Assembly: GCA_017551095.1 (NCBI GenBank) | Contig: JAFZMQ010000022.1 | Location: 1-64,000, forward strand | Reading direction: 5' to 3' | Source: Clostridia bacterium | Lineage (GTDB): Bacteria; Bacillota; Clostridia; UBA1381 | DNA length: 64,000 nt | Part shown: positions 54,890 through 63,085 of the stretch, one piece after another | Layout of the letters: each line of letters starts with the position of its first letter | Numbering within the stretch: the stretch's first letter is position 1 | Translations under genes and position numbers: made by a program | The notes under the pieces: model-generated | Databases searched by the model: none | What the model was told of the DNA's origin: nothing | What the model saw: the letters and a program-made list of their open reading frames with translations, nothing else

Positions 54890-55153
54890 ATGAAAATAAA
54901 AGACGGATTTTTGCTAAGAAAGGTTGCAGACCGTTATATCGCTGTTGCAGTTGGCGAGGAATCGGTAAACTTCAATGCGATGGTTACAACAAATGAAACG
55001 GGTGCATTTTTGTGGGAAAAGCTGAAAAATGAAACTACCGAAGAAGAGCTTTTAAAGGCACTTTTGGATGAGTATGATGTAGATGAAGAAAGGGCAAAAG
55101 CCGACATTTCGGAATTTTTGGAAAAATTAAGGGACGGAAAGCTGTTAGATTGA
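54890..55153 (+). CDS. PqqD family protein (RRE-like)
   Basis: An 87-residue protein with the PqqD winged-helix pattern: MKIKDGFLLRKVADRYIAV, then FNAMVTTNETGAFLWEKL and a DEYDVDEERAKADISEFLEK helix. PqqD domains are RiPP recognition elements that bind leader peptides, though stand-alone copies in Clostridia often have no known partner. AAAAGGTGA lies seven bases before the ATG. The S24/S26-like gene begins one base after its stop. No radical SAM enzyme is nearby. Confidence 0.88.
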   Translation: MKIKDGFLLRKVADRYIAVAVGEESVNFNAMVTTNETGAFLWEKLKNETTEEELLKALLDEYDVDEERAKADISEFLEKLRDGKLLD

Positions 55154-55154
55154 T

Positions 55155-55631
55155 ATGGAAAATAGCCAGATTGCACTCTCTGAGCTGTGGCCTGTGATGA
55201 AGGAGCAGATAGATTGCGGAAAAACTGTGATTTTTTCGCCAAACGGAACAAGTATGCTTCCGCTGATGCGCCCTAACATTGACAGAGTAATGCTCAAAAA
55301 AGCCCCAAAAAAACTTAAAAAGTATGACATACCGCTTTATTTAAGGGATAACGGTCAGTTTGTCCTGCACCGTGTCGTAGCCGTTTTGGAAGACGGATAT
55401 GTTATGTGCGGCGATCATCAATATAAGCGTGAATACGGGGTAAAGGACGGACAAATTCTCGCCATAGCGTGTGGAATGTATAAAGGAGACGATTTTGTGC
55501 CGTTTGACGGCAAAAAGTATATAAATTATTGCAAAAAGCAGGTGGCAAAAAAGCACATTTATGGAGAATATATGCGTCTTAGAAATTTTGCCGGGAGAAT
55601 AAAGAAAAAGTTAAAAAGGCAGTTTTTGTAA
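55155..55631 (+). CDS. S24/S26 (signal-peptidase-like) family protein
   Basis: A 158-residue protein. FSPNGTSMLPLMRPNIDRVM carries the S24/S26 Ser (in TSML), and FVLHRVVAVLEDGYVMCGDH matches the next conserved block where Lys or Arg/His residues lie. No N-terminal transmembrane helix is visible, so it differs from leader peptidases. The C terminus is strongly basic. Co-transcribed with the PqqD-like gene. Peptidase activity is plausible; the substrate is unknown. Confidence 0.75.
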   Translation: MENSQIALSELWPVMKEQIDCGKTVIFSPNGTSMLPLMRPNIDRVMLKKAPKKLKKYDIPLYLRDNGQFVLHRVVAVLEDGYVMCGDHQYKREYGVKDGQILAIACGMYKGDDFVPFDGKKYINYCKKQVAKKHIYGEYMRLRNFAGRIKKKLKRQFL

Positions 55632-55643
55632 AACTGCTTTTTT
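55613..55643 (+). terminator. Terminator after the peptidase-like gene
   Basis: GCAGTTTT-TGT-AAAACTGC with TTTTTT; the stem spans the stop codon. Confidence 0.85.
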
Positions 55644-55700
55644 GTTTTAAAGAAGGATTTAAAAAAGAATTTTCGGGCAAGATAAGAAGGGGCGAAAATA

Positions 55701-55907
55701 ATGAAAGATGAAAATTCAGAATTTGATATTATGAATAATGAAAACACGGTAGCATCAATGACAGAGTGCACGGGACTTATGCAAATACCTCCCGAAAATA
55801 TGGCACAGGCGGAGGCATACGCCGATATTTATACCGTTCCGAAAACGGTAAATGAAGTAAAAAGAAAATTCAGGCATAAAAGAATCAAAAAAAATCGGAG
55901 CAAATAG
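55701..55907 (+). CDS. Small unknown protein (TECTGLM motif)
   Basis: A 68-residue protein with an acidic N-terminal part, the motif MTECTGLMQIPPENMAQAEA (Thr20 onward), a YADIYTVPK segment and a basic tail (KRKFRHKRIKKNRSK). AAGGGGCG lies before the ATG, and a terminator starts within the last codons, so it is a real short gene. I recognise no family. It follows the PqqD/peptidase pair by 69 bases but after a terminator. Confidence 0.75.
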   Translation: MKDENSEFDIMNNENTVASMTECTGLMQIPPENMAQAEAYADIYTVPKTVNEVKRKFRHKRIKKNRSK

Positions 55908-55920
55908 CTCCGATTTTTTT
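55887..55920. terminator. Bidirectional terminator between small gene and mscL
   Basis: ATCGGAGC-AAATA-GCTCCGAT with long A and T flanks. Confidence 0.9.
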
Positions 55921-55931
55921 GCTTTTACTAA

Positions 55932-56324
55932 TTAGTTTTTCTTTAAAAGGTCGCGAATTTCGGTCAAAAGCTCTTCCTCTTTTGTAGGAGCGGGAGGAGC
56001 AGCCTCTTCCTCTTCCTTTTTCTCGAATTTTTCTCTTATTTTGTTTATGAGCTTAACAATTGCAAATACGGAAATTGCAATAAGCAAGAAATCAATAATT
56101 GCCTGTAAAAACTGTCCGTAAGGGATAACCAGCTCATCTGTAACCTTCACAGATAAATCGGCAATATTTACCTTGCCTGTTATAACACTCAAAACGGGTG
56201 TTATAATGTTTTCAACAAGCGATGTTACGATTTTCGTAAATGCAGAACCCATAATAACGCCGACTGCCAAGTCTACAACATTGCCTCTTGAAATAAATTT
56301 TTTGAATTCGTCAAAAGCCTTCAT
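55932..56324 (-). CDS. mscL: Large-conductance mechanosensitive channel MscL
   Basis: A 130-residue homopentameric channel opening under hypo-osmotic membrane tension. The N terminus FDEFKKFISRGNVVDLAVGV, then IMGSAFTKIVTSLVENIITP, is the TM1 signature; TM2 lies at ~72-95 and the acidic helical C terminus (KKEEEEAAPPAP) follows. It is 23 bases downstream of glyS with GGAAGG before the ATG, so probably co-transcribed. Confidence 0.97.
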   Translation of the reverse strand: MKAFDEFKKFISRGNVVDLAVGVIMGSAFTKIVTSLVENIITPVLSVITGKVNIADLSVKVTDELVIPYGQFLQAIIDFLLIAISVFAIVKLINKIREKFEKKEEEEAAPPAPTKEEELLTEIRDLLKKN

Positions 56325-56347
56325 TTGTTTTACCTTCCTTTTTTGTT

Positions 56348-57739
56348 TTAAAATTCAAGCTTTTTCTCTAAAAAAGCCTGTAATTCACTGATTTTTATGC
56401 GTTCCTGTTCCATTGTGTCACGGTCACGGACGGTCACGCAGCCGTCGGTTTCGGAATCGAAATCATAGGTGATGCAAAATGGCGTACCGATTTCGTCCTG
56501 ACGGCGATAGCGTTTGCCGATTGAACCTGCGTCATCAAATTCCACATTGAACTTTTCCGAAAGTGCCTCAAATACCTTTTCAGCACCCTCATTGAGCTTT
56601 TTGGAAAGAGGCAGAACCGCTGCTTTAACAGGTGCGAGAGCGGGATTTAAGTGCAGTACGACACGGCTGTCTCCGCCGTCTAATTCTTCCTCATCATACG
56701 CTTCTACCAAGAATGCAAGGGTGACACGGTCTGCACCCAAAGACGGCTCAATACAGTAAGGGACATAGCGTTCGCCTGTTGCCTGGTCGATATAATCCAT
56801 ACTTTCGCCCGAGTGATTCTGGTGCTGCATAAGGTCATAATCGGTACGGTCGGCAATTCCCCAGAGTTCGCCCCAGCCGAACGGGAATACAAACTCGATA
56901 TCGGAGGTTGCTTTTGAATAAAAGGCAAGTTCCTCTTTGGAATGGTCGCGGAAACGCACATTTTCTTCCTTTATGCCAAGGGAGGTCAGCCATTTCATAC
57001 AGTAGTCTTTCCAATAATAGAACCAGTCCAGGTCCTCGCCCGGCTTACAGAAAAATTCAAGCTCCATCTGCTCAAATTCACGGGTTCTGAATGTGAAATT
57101 TCCGGGAGTAATCTCGTTTCTGAATGACTTTCCTATCTGTCCTATGCCGAAAGGAACTTTTTTCCTTGATGTACGCTGAACATTTTTGAAGTTTACGAAT
57201 ATGCCCTGAGCAGTTTCAGGACGCAAATAAATCGTTGATGATGAGTCCTCGGTAACGCCCTGAAAAGTTTTAAACATAAGATTGAATTGGCGTATATCGG
57301 TAAAATTATGCTTTCCGCATTCGGGGCATACAATGCCGTTTTCCTCGATATAGCTGAGCATCTTTTCGTTGCTCCAACCGTCAACCGTTATGTCCTCGCC
57401 CTTTTCGTGAGCAAAATCCTCAATAAGCTTATCGGCTCTGTGCCGTGCGTGGCATTCCTTGCAGTCCATCAACGGATCGGAAAAGCCGCCGATATGTCCC
57501 GACGCAACCCAAGTTTCAGGATTCATCAGAATTGCACAGTCAACGCCAACATTGTATTTTGATTCCTGAATGAATTTTTTCCACCAAGCCTTTTTTATGT
57601 TATTTTTAAGCTCCACTCCCAACGGACCGTAGTCCCAGGAATTTGCGAGACCTCCGTAGATTTCGCTACCCGGGTAAATAAAGCCTCTGCCCTTGCAAAG
57701 TGCAACTATTTTGTCCATTGTTTTTTCTGAATTTTTCAC
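56348..57739 (-). CDS. glyS: Glycyl-tRNA synthetase, single-chain alpha2 type
   Basis: A class II enzyme charging tRNA-Gly, of the eukaryote/archaea-like dimeric type (not GlyQ+GlyS). The GTG at 57739 follows AAAGGTGG by seven bases and gives 463 residues; the open frame continues 20 codons upstream without an RBS. Motifs: [20 protein letters not shown], a Cys pair [16 protein letters not shown], motif 2 [20 protein letters not shown], and SLGADRV motif 3. The anticodon-binding domain is at ~370-463. No T-box leader was seen upstream. Confidence 0.95.
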   Translation of the reverse strand: MKNSEKTMDKIVALCKGRGFIYPGSEIYGGLANSWDYGPLGVELKNNIKKAWWKKFIQESKYNVGVDCAILMNPETWVASGHIGGFSDPLMDCKECHARHRADKLIEDFAHEKGEDITVDGWSNEKMLSYIEENGIVCPECGKHNFTDIRQFNLMFKTFQGVTEDSSSTIYLRPETAQGIFVNFKNVQRTSRKKVPFGIGQIGKSFRNEITPGNFTFRTREFEQMELEFFCKPGEDLDWFYYWKDYCMKWLTSLGIKEENVRFRDHSKEELAFYSKATSDIEFVFPFGWGELWGIADRTDYDLMQHQNHSGESMDYIDQATGERYVPYCIEPSLGADRVTLAFLVEAYDEEELDGGDSRVVLHLNPALAPVKAAVLPLSKKLNEGAEKVFEALSEKFNVEFDDAGSIGKRYRRQDEIGTPFCITYDFDSETDGCVTVRDRDTMEQERIKISELQAFLEKKLEF

Positions 57740-57858
57740 AGTCTTACCACCTTTATAAAGTATCATTATAAGTTTACTTAAAAAGGGCATTTTTGTCAAT
57801 AGAAAAAGGAAAAAATCACAATAAAAATACAGTTTTGGAGATTATGTAAACATAAAAA

Positions 57859-58058
57859 TATGGATAAACTTAAAAAGTTATCCACATTTAAAGGAAAAAT
57901 ACACCAAAACAAGACAAAAAACGCTGCCAAAATGATGGATAACTGCGTGGATAATGTGGATTGTAATCTTGCTGTAACAAGGCATTTATGTAAACCGACA
58001 GAATTTGACAACATAAAAGTAATTTAATATAATAGCTTTGGGTGATTGATTTGGATAA
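57859..58058. promoter_or_regulatory. Cluster of DnaA-box-like sites
   Basis: One perfect box TTATCCACA at 57878-57886. Near-matches on the opposite strand: TATGGATAA (57859), GATGGATAA (57934), CGTGGATAA (57946), TGTGGATTG (57955) and TTTGGATAA (58050). All lie in or at the edge of the AT-rich gap between divergent glyS and birA. Confidence 0.6.
58005..58033 (+). promoter_or_regulatory. Consensus promoter for birA
   Basis: TTGACA, 17 bp, TATAAT: exact consensus boxes. The expected transcript start is near 58040, leaving almost no leader. Confidence 0.85.
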
Positions 58059-58806
58059 AAATGATTATGAAAAAATCAAAAATGCCGTTTTGGGCAGTTT
58101 TTTCTATTATGATGAAATAGAATCAACAAATACCGAGGCATTAAATAGCGAAAATGCACCTGATAAAAGCCTCTTTTTAGCAAAAAATCAGACTCACGGA
58201 AAGGGCAGAAAAGGCAGGTGCTGGGAGGCGTCAAGAGGCGGTATTTATATGACAGTTCTTGTAAAGCCAAAAGAAATAACGGAAGATATATCCGCACTGA
58301 CACTTGCCGTAGGACTTGCCGTTTCGAGAGTAATCCCAAAATCGCAGATAAAATGGCCTAATGATGTGATTTTGGGGGATAAAAAAGTGGCAGGGATTCT
58401 GCTTGAAACAAAAATCACAGGCAAAACGGGCGTTATTGCAATCGGCGTCGGCATCAATGCAAATAATACTTCATTTTCGGAAGAACTTTCGGAAAAAGCC
58501 ACATCAATCCGCTTATTTTCGGGAGAGAAGCAAAACGAAACAGAACTTGTTTTGAAGGTATATAATGAAATTCTTAAAGTTTTAGATGAGTTTTCGCAAG
58601 GGTTTGGTAAAATCAGGGAGGAATATATAAAAAAGTGCATTATATTAAACCGTGAAATAACGGTGGTTGAAAACTCCAAAAATCGCAAGATGTACGCGGT
58701 AGGGATAGGCGAAAAAGGTGAGCTTTTGGCAGAGTGTGACGGCGAAATCGAGCGGATAACTTTTGGCGAAGTATCGGTAAGGGGGCTTTTGGGGTACTGC
58801 CTATAA
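58042..58806 (+). CDS. birA: Biotin-protein ligase (monofunctional BirA)
   Basis: It attaches biotin to acyl-CoA carboxylase or decarboxylase carrier domains. 254 residues with no N-terminal HTH, so not a repressor. YYDEIESTNTEAL, the biotinyl-AMP loop GKGRKGRCWEASRGGIYMT, IKWPNDVILGDKKVAGILLE and IGVGINAN are the catalytic motifs; a small C-terminal SH3-like domain follows. The start is either the GTG at 58042 or the TTG at 58051 (GGGTGA five bases upstream); no in-frame ATG exists nearby. Confidence 0.93.
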   Translation: MIDLDKNDYEKIKNAVLGSFFYYDEIESTNTEALNSENAPDKSLFLAKNQTHGKGRKGRCWEASRGGIYMTVLVKPKEITEDISALTLAVGLAVSRVIPKSQIKWPNDVILGDKKVAGILLETKITGKTGVIAIGVGINANNTSFSEELSEKATSIRLFSGEKQNETELVLKVYNEILKVLDEFSQGFGKIREEYIKKCIILNREITVVENSKNRKMYAVGIGEKGELLAECDGEIERITFGEVSVRGLLGYCL

Positions 58807-58868
58807 GGCCTTTTCTTATGCCATAAACTCCTATATATTGATAAAAAAATACAAAATTTAACAATTTT

Positions 58869-58915
58869 CTACAATATATTGATTGACAACCGACGGTTTA
58901 TAGTATATAATAATG
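58869..58915 (+). promoter_or_regulatory. Candidate NrdR box pair at nrdG
   Basis: CTACAATATATTGATT at 58869 matches the NrdR consensus core (ACAATATATTG exact). A weaker ATAGTATATAATAATG lies 31 bp downstream at 58900, on the -10. Confidence 0.55.
58883..58911 (+). promoter_or_regulatory. Consensus promoter for nrdG
   Basis: TTGACA, 17 bp, TATAAT, flanked and overlapped by the NrdR-like boxes. Confidence 0.85.
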
Positions 58916-58939
58916 CTATCTTTTAAATGAGGTAATAAT

Positions 58940-59632
58940 ATGAAAATTTACGGACTTCAAAAACTTACGCTTTTAGATTATCCGGGCAAGACCGCCTGTA
59001 CCATATTTACGGGCGGGTGCAATTTCAGGTGTCCTTTCTGTCATAATGCACTTTTGGTAACCGATATTGACAGCTCACAAACCTATTCCGAGGAGGAAAT
59101 TTTGGATTTTCTCTCAAAACGGACAGGACTTTTGGACGGTGTCTGTATAACGGGCGGTGAGCCGCTTATGAATAACGATATTGAGGATTTTATCAGAGCA
59201 ATAAAGAAATTGGGTTATAAAGTAAAGCTGGACACTAACGGCAGCTTCCCGGAAATATTAAAAGAACTGCTAAACAATCATCTTGTCGATTATGTTGCCA
59301 TGGACATAAAAAATTCAAAAGAAAAGTATGAAAAGACGGCAGGGATTAAAAATGTCAGCATTTCCGATATAGAAAAGAGCATAAATCTTTTAAAATTATC
59401 GGATATTGACTACGAATTCCGCACCACTGTTGTAAATGAATTTCATACCGAAGGGGATATTTTAAAAATAGCCGAGTGGATAAAGGGTGCGAAAAACTAT
59501 TTTTTACAGAATTTTGAGGATAGCGGAAACCTGATCGGCGAAAATTTAAGTGCCGTCTCAAAAGATATTTTGGAGAAGATGAAAACTTCTGCAAAAGCGT
59601 TTGTTGAAAATACACAAATACGGGGAGTGTAG
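58940..59632 (+). CDS. nrdG: Anaerobic RNR-activating radical SAM protein
   Basis: It generates the glycyl radical on NrdD using S-adenosylmethionine and a [4Fe-4S] cluster. 230 residues: the C-x3-C-x2-C motif is C27, C31, C34 in CNFRCPFC; GGEPLMNNDIEDFIRAIKKL is the SAM-binding GGE motif; DTNGSFP and VDYVAMDIKNSKEKY follow. The N-terminal GLQKLTLLDYPGKTACTIFT marks the NrdG/PflA-like subgroup found with NrdD in Clostridia. It precedes nrdD, reversing the common order, and each has its own promoter. Confidence 0.94.
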   Translation: MKIYGLQKLTLLDYPGKTACTIFTGGCNFRCPFCHNALLVTDIDSSQTYSEEEILDFLSKRTGLLDGVCITGGEPLMNNDIEDFIRAIKKLGYKVKLDTNGSFPEILKELLNNHLVDYVAMDIKNSKEKYEKTAGIKNVSISDIEKSINLLKLSDIDYEFRTTVVNEFHTEGDILKIAEWIKGAKNYFLQNFEDSGNLIGENLSAVSKDILEKMKTSAKAFVENTQIRGV

Positions 59633-59706
59633 TAAATTTGCCGATTTTTGACGAAAAAAAAGACTTTTTATCTAAAATTGCGGAAAAATTTGTCGAAAGT
59701 CACAAA

Positions 59707-59754
59707 ACACAATATATTGTATTTTTTAGCTTGACTTTATACAATATGTATGAT
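59707..59754 (+). promoter_or_regulatory. Candidate NrdR box pair at nrdD
   Basis: ACACAATATATTGTAT at 59707-59722 fits the NrdR consensus nearly perfectly. A second, weaker ATACAATATGTATGAT starts exactly 32 bp later (59739) and overlaps the promoter spacer. Confidence 0.7.
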
Positions 59755-59759
59755 AAACT
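59731..59759 (+). promoter_or_regulatory. Promoter for nrdD-trxB
   Basis: TTGACT, 17 bp, TAAACT with extended TGA, 32 bases before the ATG. Confidence 0.75.
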
Positions 59760-59791
59760 GATGAAGTAATTTAAAGAAAGAGGACAAAAAA

Positions 59792-62158
59792 ATGTATGTT
59801 GTACTAAAAAGAGATGGTAGAGTTGCAGACTTTAACATCACAAAAATTAAGGACGCTATAACGATGGCGTTTGATGCTTGTGAAAAGCAATATCATCCGG
59901 ACACGGTAGATTTTCTGGCACTGAAAGTAACTGCGGATTTTGAGCCGAAGATTGAAGACGGCAAAATCAGCGTCGAAAATATTCAGGACAGCGTGGAGTC
60001 TGTTTTGATTAAGGCAGGATATGACGAAGTTGCAAAGGCGTACATCCTTTACCGTAAACAGCATGAGAAAATGCGTAACATTAACGCAACCATGCTTGAT
60101 TATAAAGCGATAGTTGATAACTATTTAAAGGTAAACGACTGGCGTGTTAAGGAAAATTCAACTGTTACCTATTCGGTAGGCGGTCTTATTCTTTCAAACT
60201 CAGGTGCAATCACCGCAAACTATTGGCTTTCCGAAGTTTATGACGAAGAAATCGGCAATGCTCACAGAAATGCCGATATCCATATCCACGACCTTTCAAT
60301 GCTTACCGGATACTGTGCAGGTTGGTCATTAAAGCAGCTCATCCAGGAGGGCTTAGGCGGTGTTCCGGGCAAGATTACATCATCACCGGCATCGCATCTT
60401 TCCACCCTTTGCAACCAGATGGTAAACTTTTTGGGTATTATGCAGAATGAGTGGGCAGGAGCACAGGCATTTTCATCATTTGACACATATTTAGCACCTT
60501 TTGTAAAGGTGGACAACCTTACTTATAAAGAGGTTAAGCAGTGTATTCAGTCCTTCATCTACGGCGTAAATACACCGAGCAGGTGGGGTACGCAGTCGCC
60601 CTTTACGAACATAACGCTTGACTGGACAGTTCCTAACGACTTGGCAGAATTAAATGCAATCGTCGGCGGCAAGGAAATGGACTTTAAGTATAAAGACTGC
60701 AAAAGAGAGATGGATATGGTAAACAAGGCGTTCATCGAAATCATGATCGAGGGTGACGCAAACGGCAGAGGCTTCCAATATCCTATCCCGACATATTCAA
60801 TTACGAGAGATTTTGATTGGAGCGATACCGAAAACAACCGTCTTTTGTTCGAGATGACAGCAAAATACGGAACACCGTATTTCTCTAACTATATAAACAG
60901 TGATATGGAGCCGTCGGATGTCCGCTCAATGTGTTGCAGACTTCGTCTTGACCTTCGTGAACTCCGTAAAAAATCGGGCGGTTTCTTTGGAAGCGGCGAA
61001 AGCACAGGCTCGGTCGGCGTTGTTACGATAAATATGCCGAGAATTGCATATCAGGCAAAGGATAAAGAGGACTTTTATGCCCGTCTTGACAGAATGCTTG
61101 ATATCGCGGCAAGGTCATTAAAAGTAAAAAGAACGGTTATCACAAAGCTTTTGGATAACGGGCTTTACCCATATACAAAGCGTTATTTGGGAACATTTAA
61201 TAACCACTTCTCAACAATCGGTCTTGTAGGTATGAACGAGGCGGGACTTAACGCAAATTGGCTCAAAAAGGATATGACGCATAAGGAAACACAGGACTTT
61301 ACAATAGAAGTTTTGAATCATATGCGTGAGCGGCTTTCCGATTACCAGGAGGAATACGGCGACCTTTATAACTTAGAGGCAACTCCTGCTGAGTCAACGG
61401 CATACCGTTTGGCAAAGCATGATAAAAAGAGATTCCCTGATATCATAACGGCGAACGAAAACGGAACGCCGTACTATACAAATTCATCACATCTTCCGGT
61501 TGGATTTACCGAGGACATTTTCTCGGCACTTGATATTCAGGACGAACTCCAAACGCTTTATACATCGGGTACTGTATTCCACGCATTCCTGGGCGAAAAA
61601 CTTCCCGATTGGAGTGCGGCTGCAAACTTAGTAAGAAAGATTGCAGAAAACTATAAATTGCCGTACTACACAATGTCACCTACCTATTCGGTATGTAAAA
61701 ACCATGGCTATATAGCAGGTGAAGTTGCAACCTGTCCCGAATGTGGTGAAAAGACCGAGGTTTATAGCAGAATAACGGGTTATTACCGACCTGTTCAGAA
61801 TTGGAACGACGGAAAAACTCAGGAATATAAAGACCGCAGAACATATGATATTGCAAATTCTAAGCTAACAAGAAGCGGTGTCGTAAAAGAAGAAAAGGAA
61901 GAGCAAAAAGTGCAGATTGTAACAAGTGAAGGCGATGCAGTATATCTTTTTGCGACACCTACTTGCCCTAACTGTAAAATAGCCGGTGTTACGCTTGATA
62001 AAGCGGGTATTGCATATGAGAAGATTTATGCAAACGAGCATCCCGATATGGCGGAGGAATACGGCATAAAACAAGCACCTACGCTTGTTGTAATATCGGA
62101 CGGCGAGGTTTCAAAATTCACAGGTGTATCCGATATTAAAAAATATATAAATGCGTAA
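59792..62158 (+). CDS. nrdD: Anaerobic ribonucleotide reductase NrdD with fused glutaredoxin-like domain
   Basis: It reduces ribonucleoside triphosphates without oxygen. 788 residues, ~80 longer than usual. ATP-cone ~1-95 (VLKRDGRVADFNITKIKDAI). The catalytic barrel contains the GYCAGWSLKQLIQEGLGG, SAMCC-like DVRSMCCRLRLDLRE and GSVGVVTINMPRI segments. The zinc site is CKNHG...CPEC, and the radical Gly663 lies in SRITGYYRPVQ. After a linker, residues ~708-788 are an added thioredoxin/glutaredoxin fold with C725-P-N-C728 and a KQAPTLVV cis-Pro motif. The fusion and the adjacent trxB point to dithiol reductant. Confidence 0.95.
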   Translation: MYVVLKRDGRVADFNITKIKDAITMAFDACEKQYHPDTVDFLALKVTADFEPKIEDGKISVENIQDSVESVLIKAGYDEVAKAYILYRKQHEKMRNINATMLDYKAIVDNYLKVNDWRVKENSTVTYSVGGLILSNSGAITANYWLSEVYDEEIGNAHRNADIHIHDLSMLTGYCAGWSLKQLIQEGLGGVPGKITSSPASHLSTLCNQMVNFLGIMQNEWAGAQAFSSFDTYLAPFVKVDNLTYKEVKQCIQSFIYGVNTPSRWGTQSPFTNITLDWTVPNDLAELNAIVGGKEMDFKYKDCKREMDMVNKAFIEIMIEGDANGRGFQYPIPTYSITRDFDWSDTENNRLLFEMTAKYGTPYFSNYINSDMEPSDVRSMCCRLRLDLRELRKKSGGFFGSGESTGSVGVVTINMPRIAYQAKDKEDFYARLDRMLDIAARSLKVKRTVITKLLDNGLYPYTKRYLGTFNNHFSTIGLVGMNEAGLNANWLKKDMTHKETQDFTIEVLNHMRERLSDYQEEYGDLYNLEATPAESTAYRLAKHDKKRFPDIITANENGTPYYTNSSHLPVGFTEDIFSALDIQDELQTLYTSGTVFHAFLGEKLPDWSAAANLVRKIAENYKLPYYTMSPTYSVCKNHGYIAGEVATCPECGEKTEVYSRITGYYRPVQNWNDGKTQEYKDRRTYDIANSKLTRSGVVKEEKEEQKVQIVTSEGDAVYLFATPTCPNCKIAGVTLDKAGIAYEKIYANEHPDMAEEYGIKQAPTLVVISDGEVSKFTGVSDIKKYINA

Positions 62159-62168
62159 GGAAAAAGAT

Positions 62169-63074
62169 ATGTACGATATTATTGTAATCGGCGGCGGTCC
62201 TGCTGGGCTGACCGCCGCTCTGTATGCATTAAGAGCGAATAAAAAAGTTCTTGTAATTGAAAAGGAAACCTTTGGCGGACAGATAACATTTTCTCCAAAA
62301 GTTGAAAATATCCCCGGATTTACCGAGCTTTCGGGAAACGAATTTGCCGAAAAGCTGGTAGAGCAGGTGCTTTATCAGGGTGCAGATGTGGAATCTGCTG
62401 AGGTTTTTGCTATCAGCGGTGAAGATATAAAAACCGTTATGACAGATAGCGGAGAGTTTTCGGCAAAAGCGGTAGTTATCGCAACAGGTGCTAAACACCG
62501 CCTTTTAGGACTTCCTGATGAGGATAAGTTCATAGGCGAGGGAATTTCCTTTTGTGCTGTTTGCGACGGTGCGTTTTATATGAATAAAACCGTTGCGGTA
62601 GTCGGCGGCGGAAACTCTGCACTTCAAGAGGCGATTTTGCTTTCCGATTTAGCAAAAAAGGTATATATTGTGCAAAACCTGGACTTTTTAACAGGTGAAA
62701 AGAAGCTGCAAGAACAATTAAAGGACAATGTAGAAGTTATTTTGGGAAGTGTTGTTACGGAGTATCTGGGAGATAGTGAGCTAAGCGGAATCCGTATTAA
62801 AAATGAAAATAGCGGACAGATTAGCGAACTTTTGGTTGACGGAGTATTTTTGGCAGTCGGACTTATTCCGCAGAATGAGGCATTTTCAAATGTTTTGGAC
62901 CTTGATGAGCGAGGCTATGCAAAAGCGGACGCTGATTTAAACGGTGCAAAAAGCGGAATTTTTGTAGCAGGGGATTGCCGCCAAAAGAAGATAAGACAGG
63001 TGACGACAGCGGCATCAGACGGTGCGATTGCCGCACTTTCTGCGTGTGATTATATAGATTCTAAAAAGTTTTAG
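62169..63074 (+). CDS. trxB: Thioredoxin-disulfide reductase-like flavoprotein
   Basis: An FAD enzyme of 302 residues. The start at 62169 follows TAAGGA; an upstream ATG at 62151 overlaps nrdD's end and lacks an RBS. FAD motif VIGGGPAGLTAALYALRA, EKETFGGQI, redox pair C129-A-V-C132 in SFCAVCDGAF, NAD(P) motif GGGNSALQEA, and GIFVAGDCRQKKIRQVTTAA are present. The NAD(P)-binding loop reads VQNLDF, so cofactor preference is unclear. Only 10 bases separate it from nrdD. Likely reduces the fused glutaredoxin domain. Confidence 0.93.
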   Translation: MYDIIVIGGGPAGLTAALYALRANKKVLVIEKETFGGQITFSPKVENIPGFTELSGNEFAEKLVEQVLYQGADVESAEVFAISGEDIKTVMTDSGEFSAKAVVIATGAKHRLLGLPDEDKFIGEGISFCAVCDGAFYMNKTVAVVGGGNSALQEAILLSDLAKKVYIVQNLDFLTGEKKLQEQLKDNVEVILGSVVTEYLGDSELSGIRIKNENSGQISELLVDGVFLAVGLIPQNEAFSNVLDLDERGYAKADADLNGAKSGIFVAGDCRQKKIRQVTTAASDGAIAALSACDYIDSKKF

Positions 63075-63085
63075 GAGCGATATTT

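Noticed and set aside
57740-58041. T-box leader upstream of glyS
   Set aside because: No specifier stem or GGUGGNACCGCG-like antiterminator sequence could be seen.
57859-58058. Definite chromosomal oriC
   Set aside because: dnaA, dnaN, recF, rpmH and related markers are missing and strand bias does not switch here; kept only as a DnaA-box cluster.
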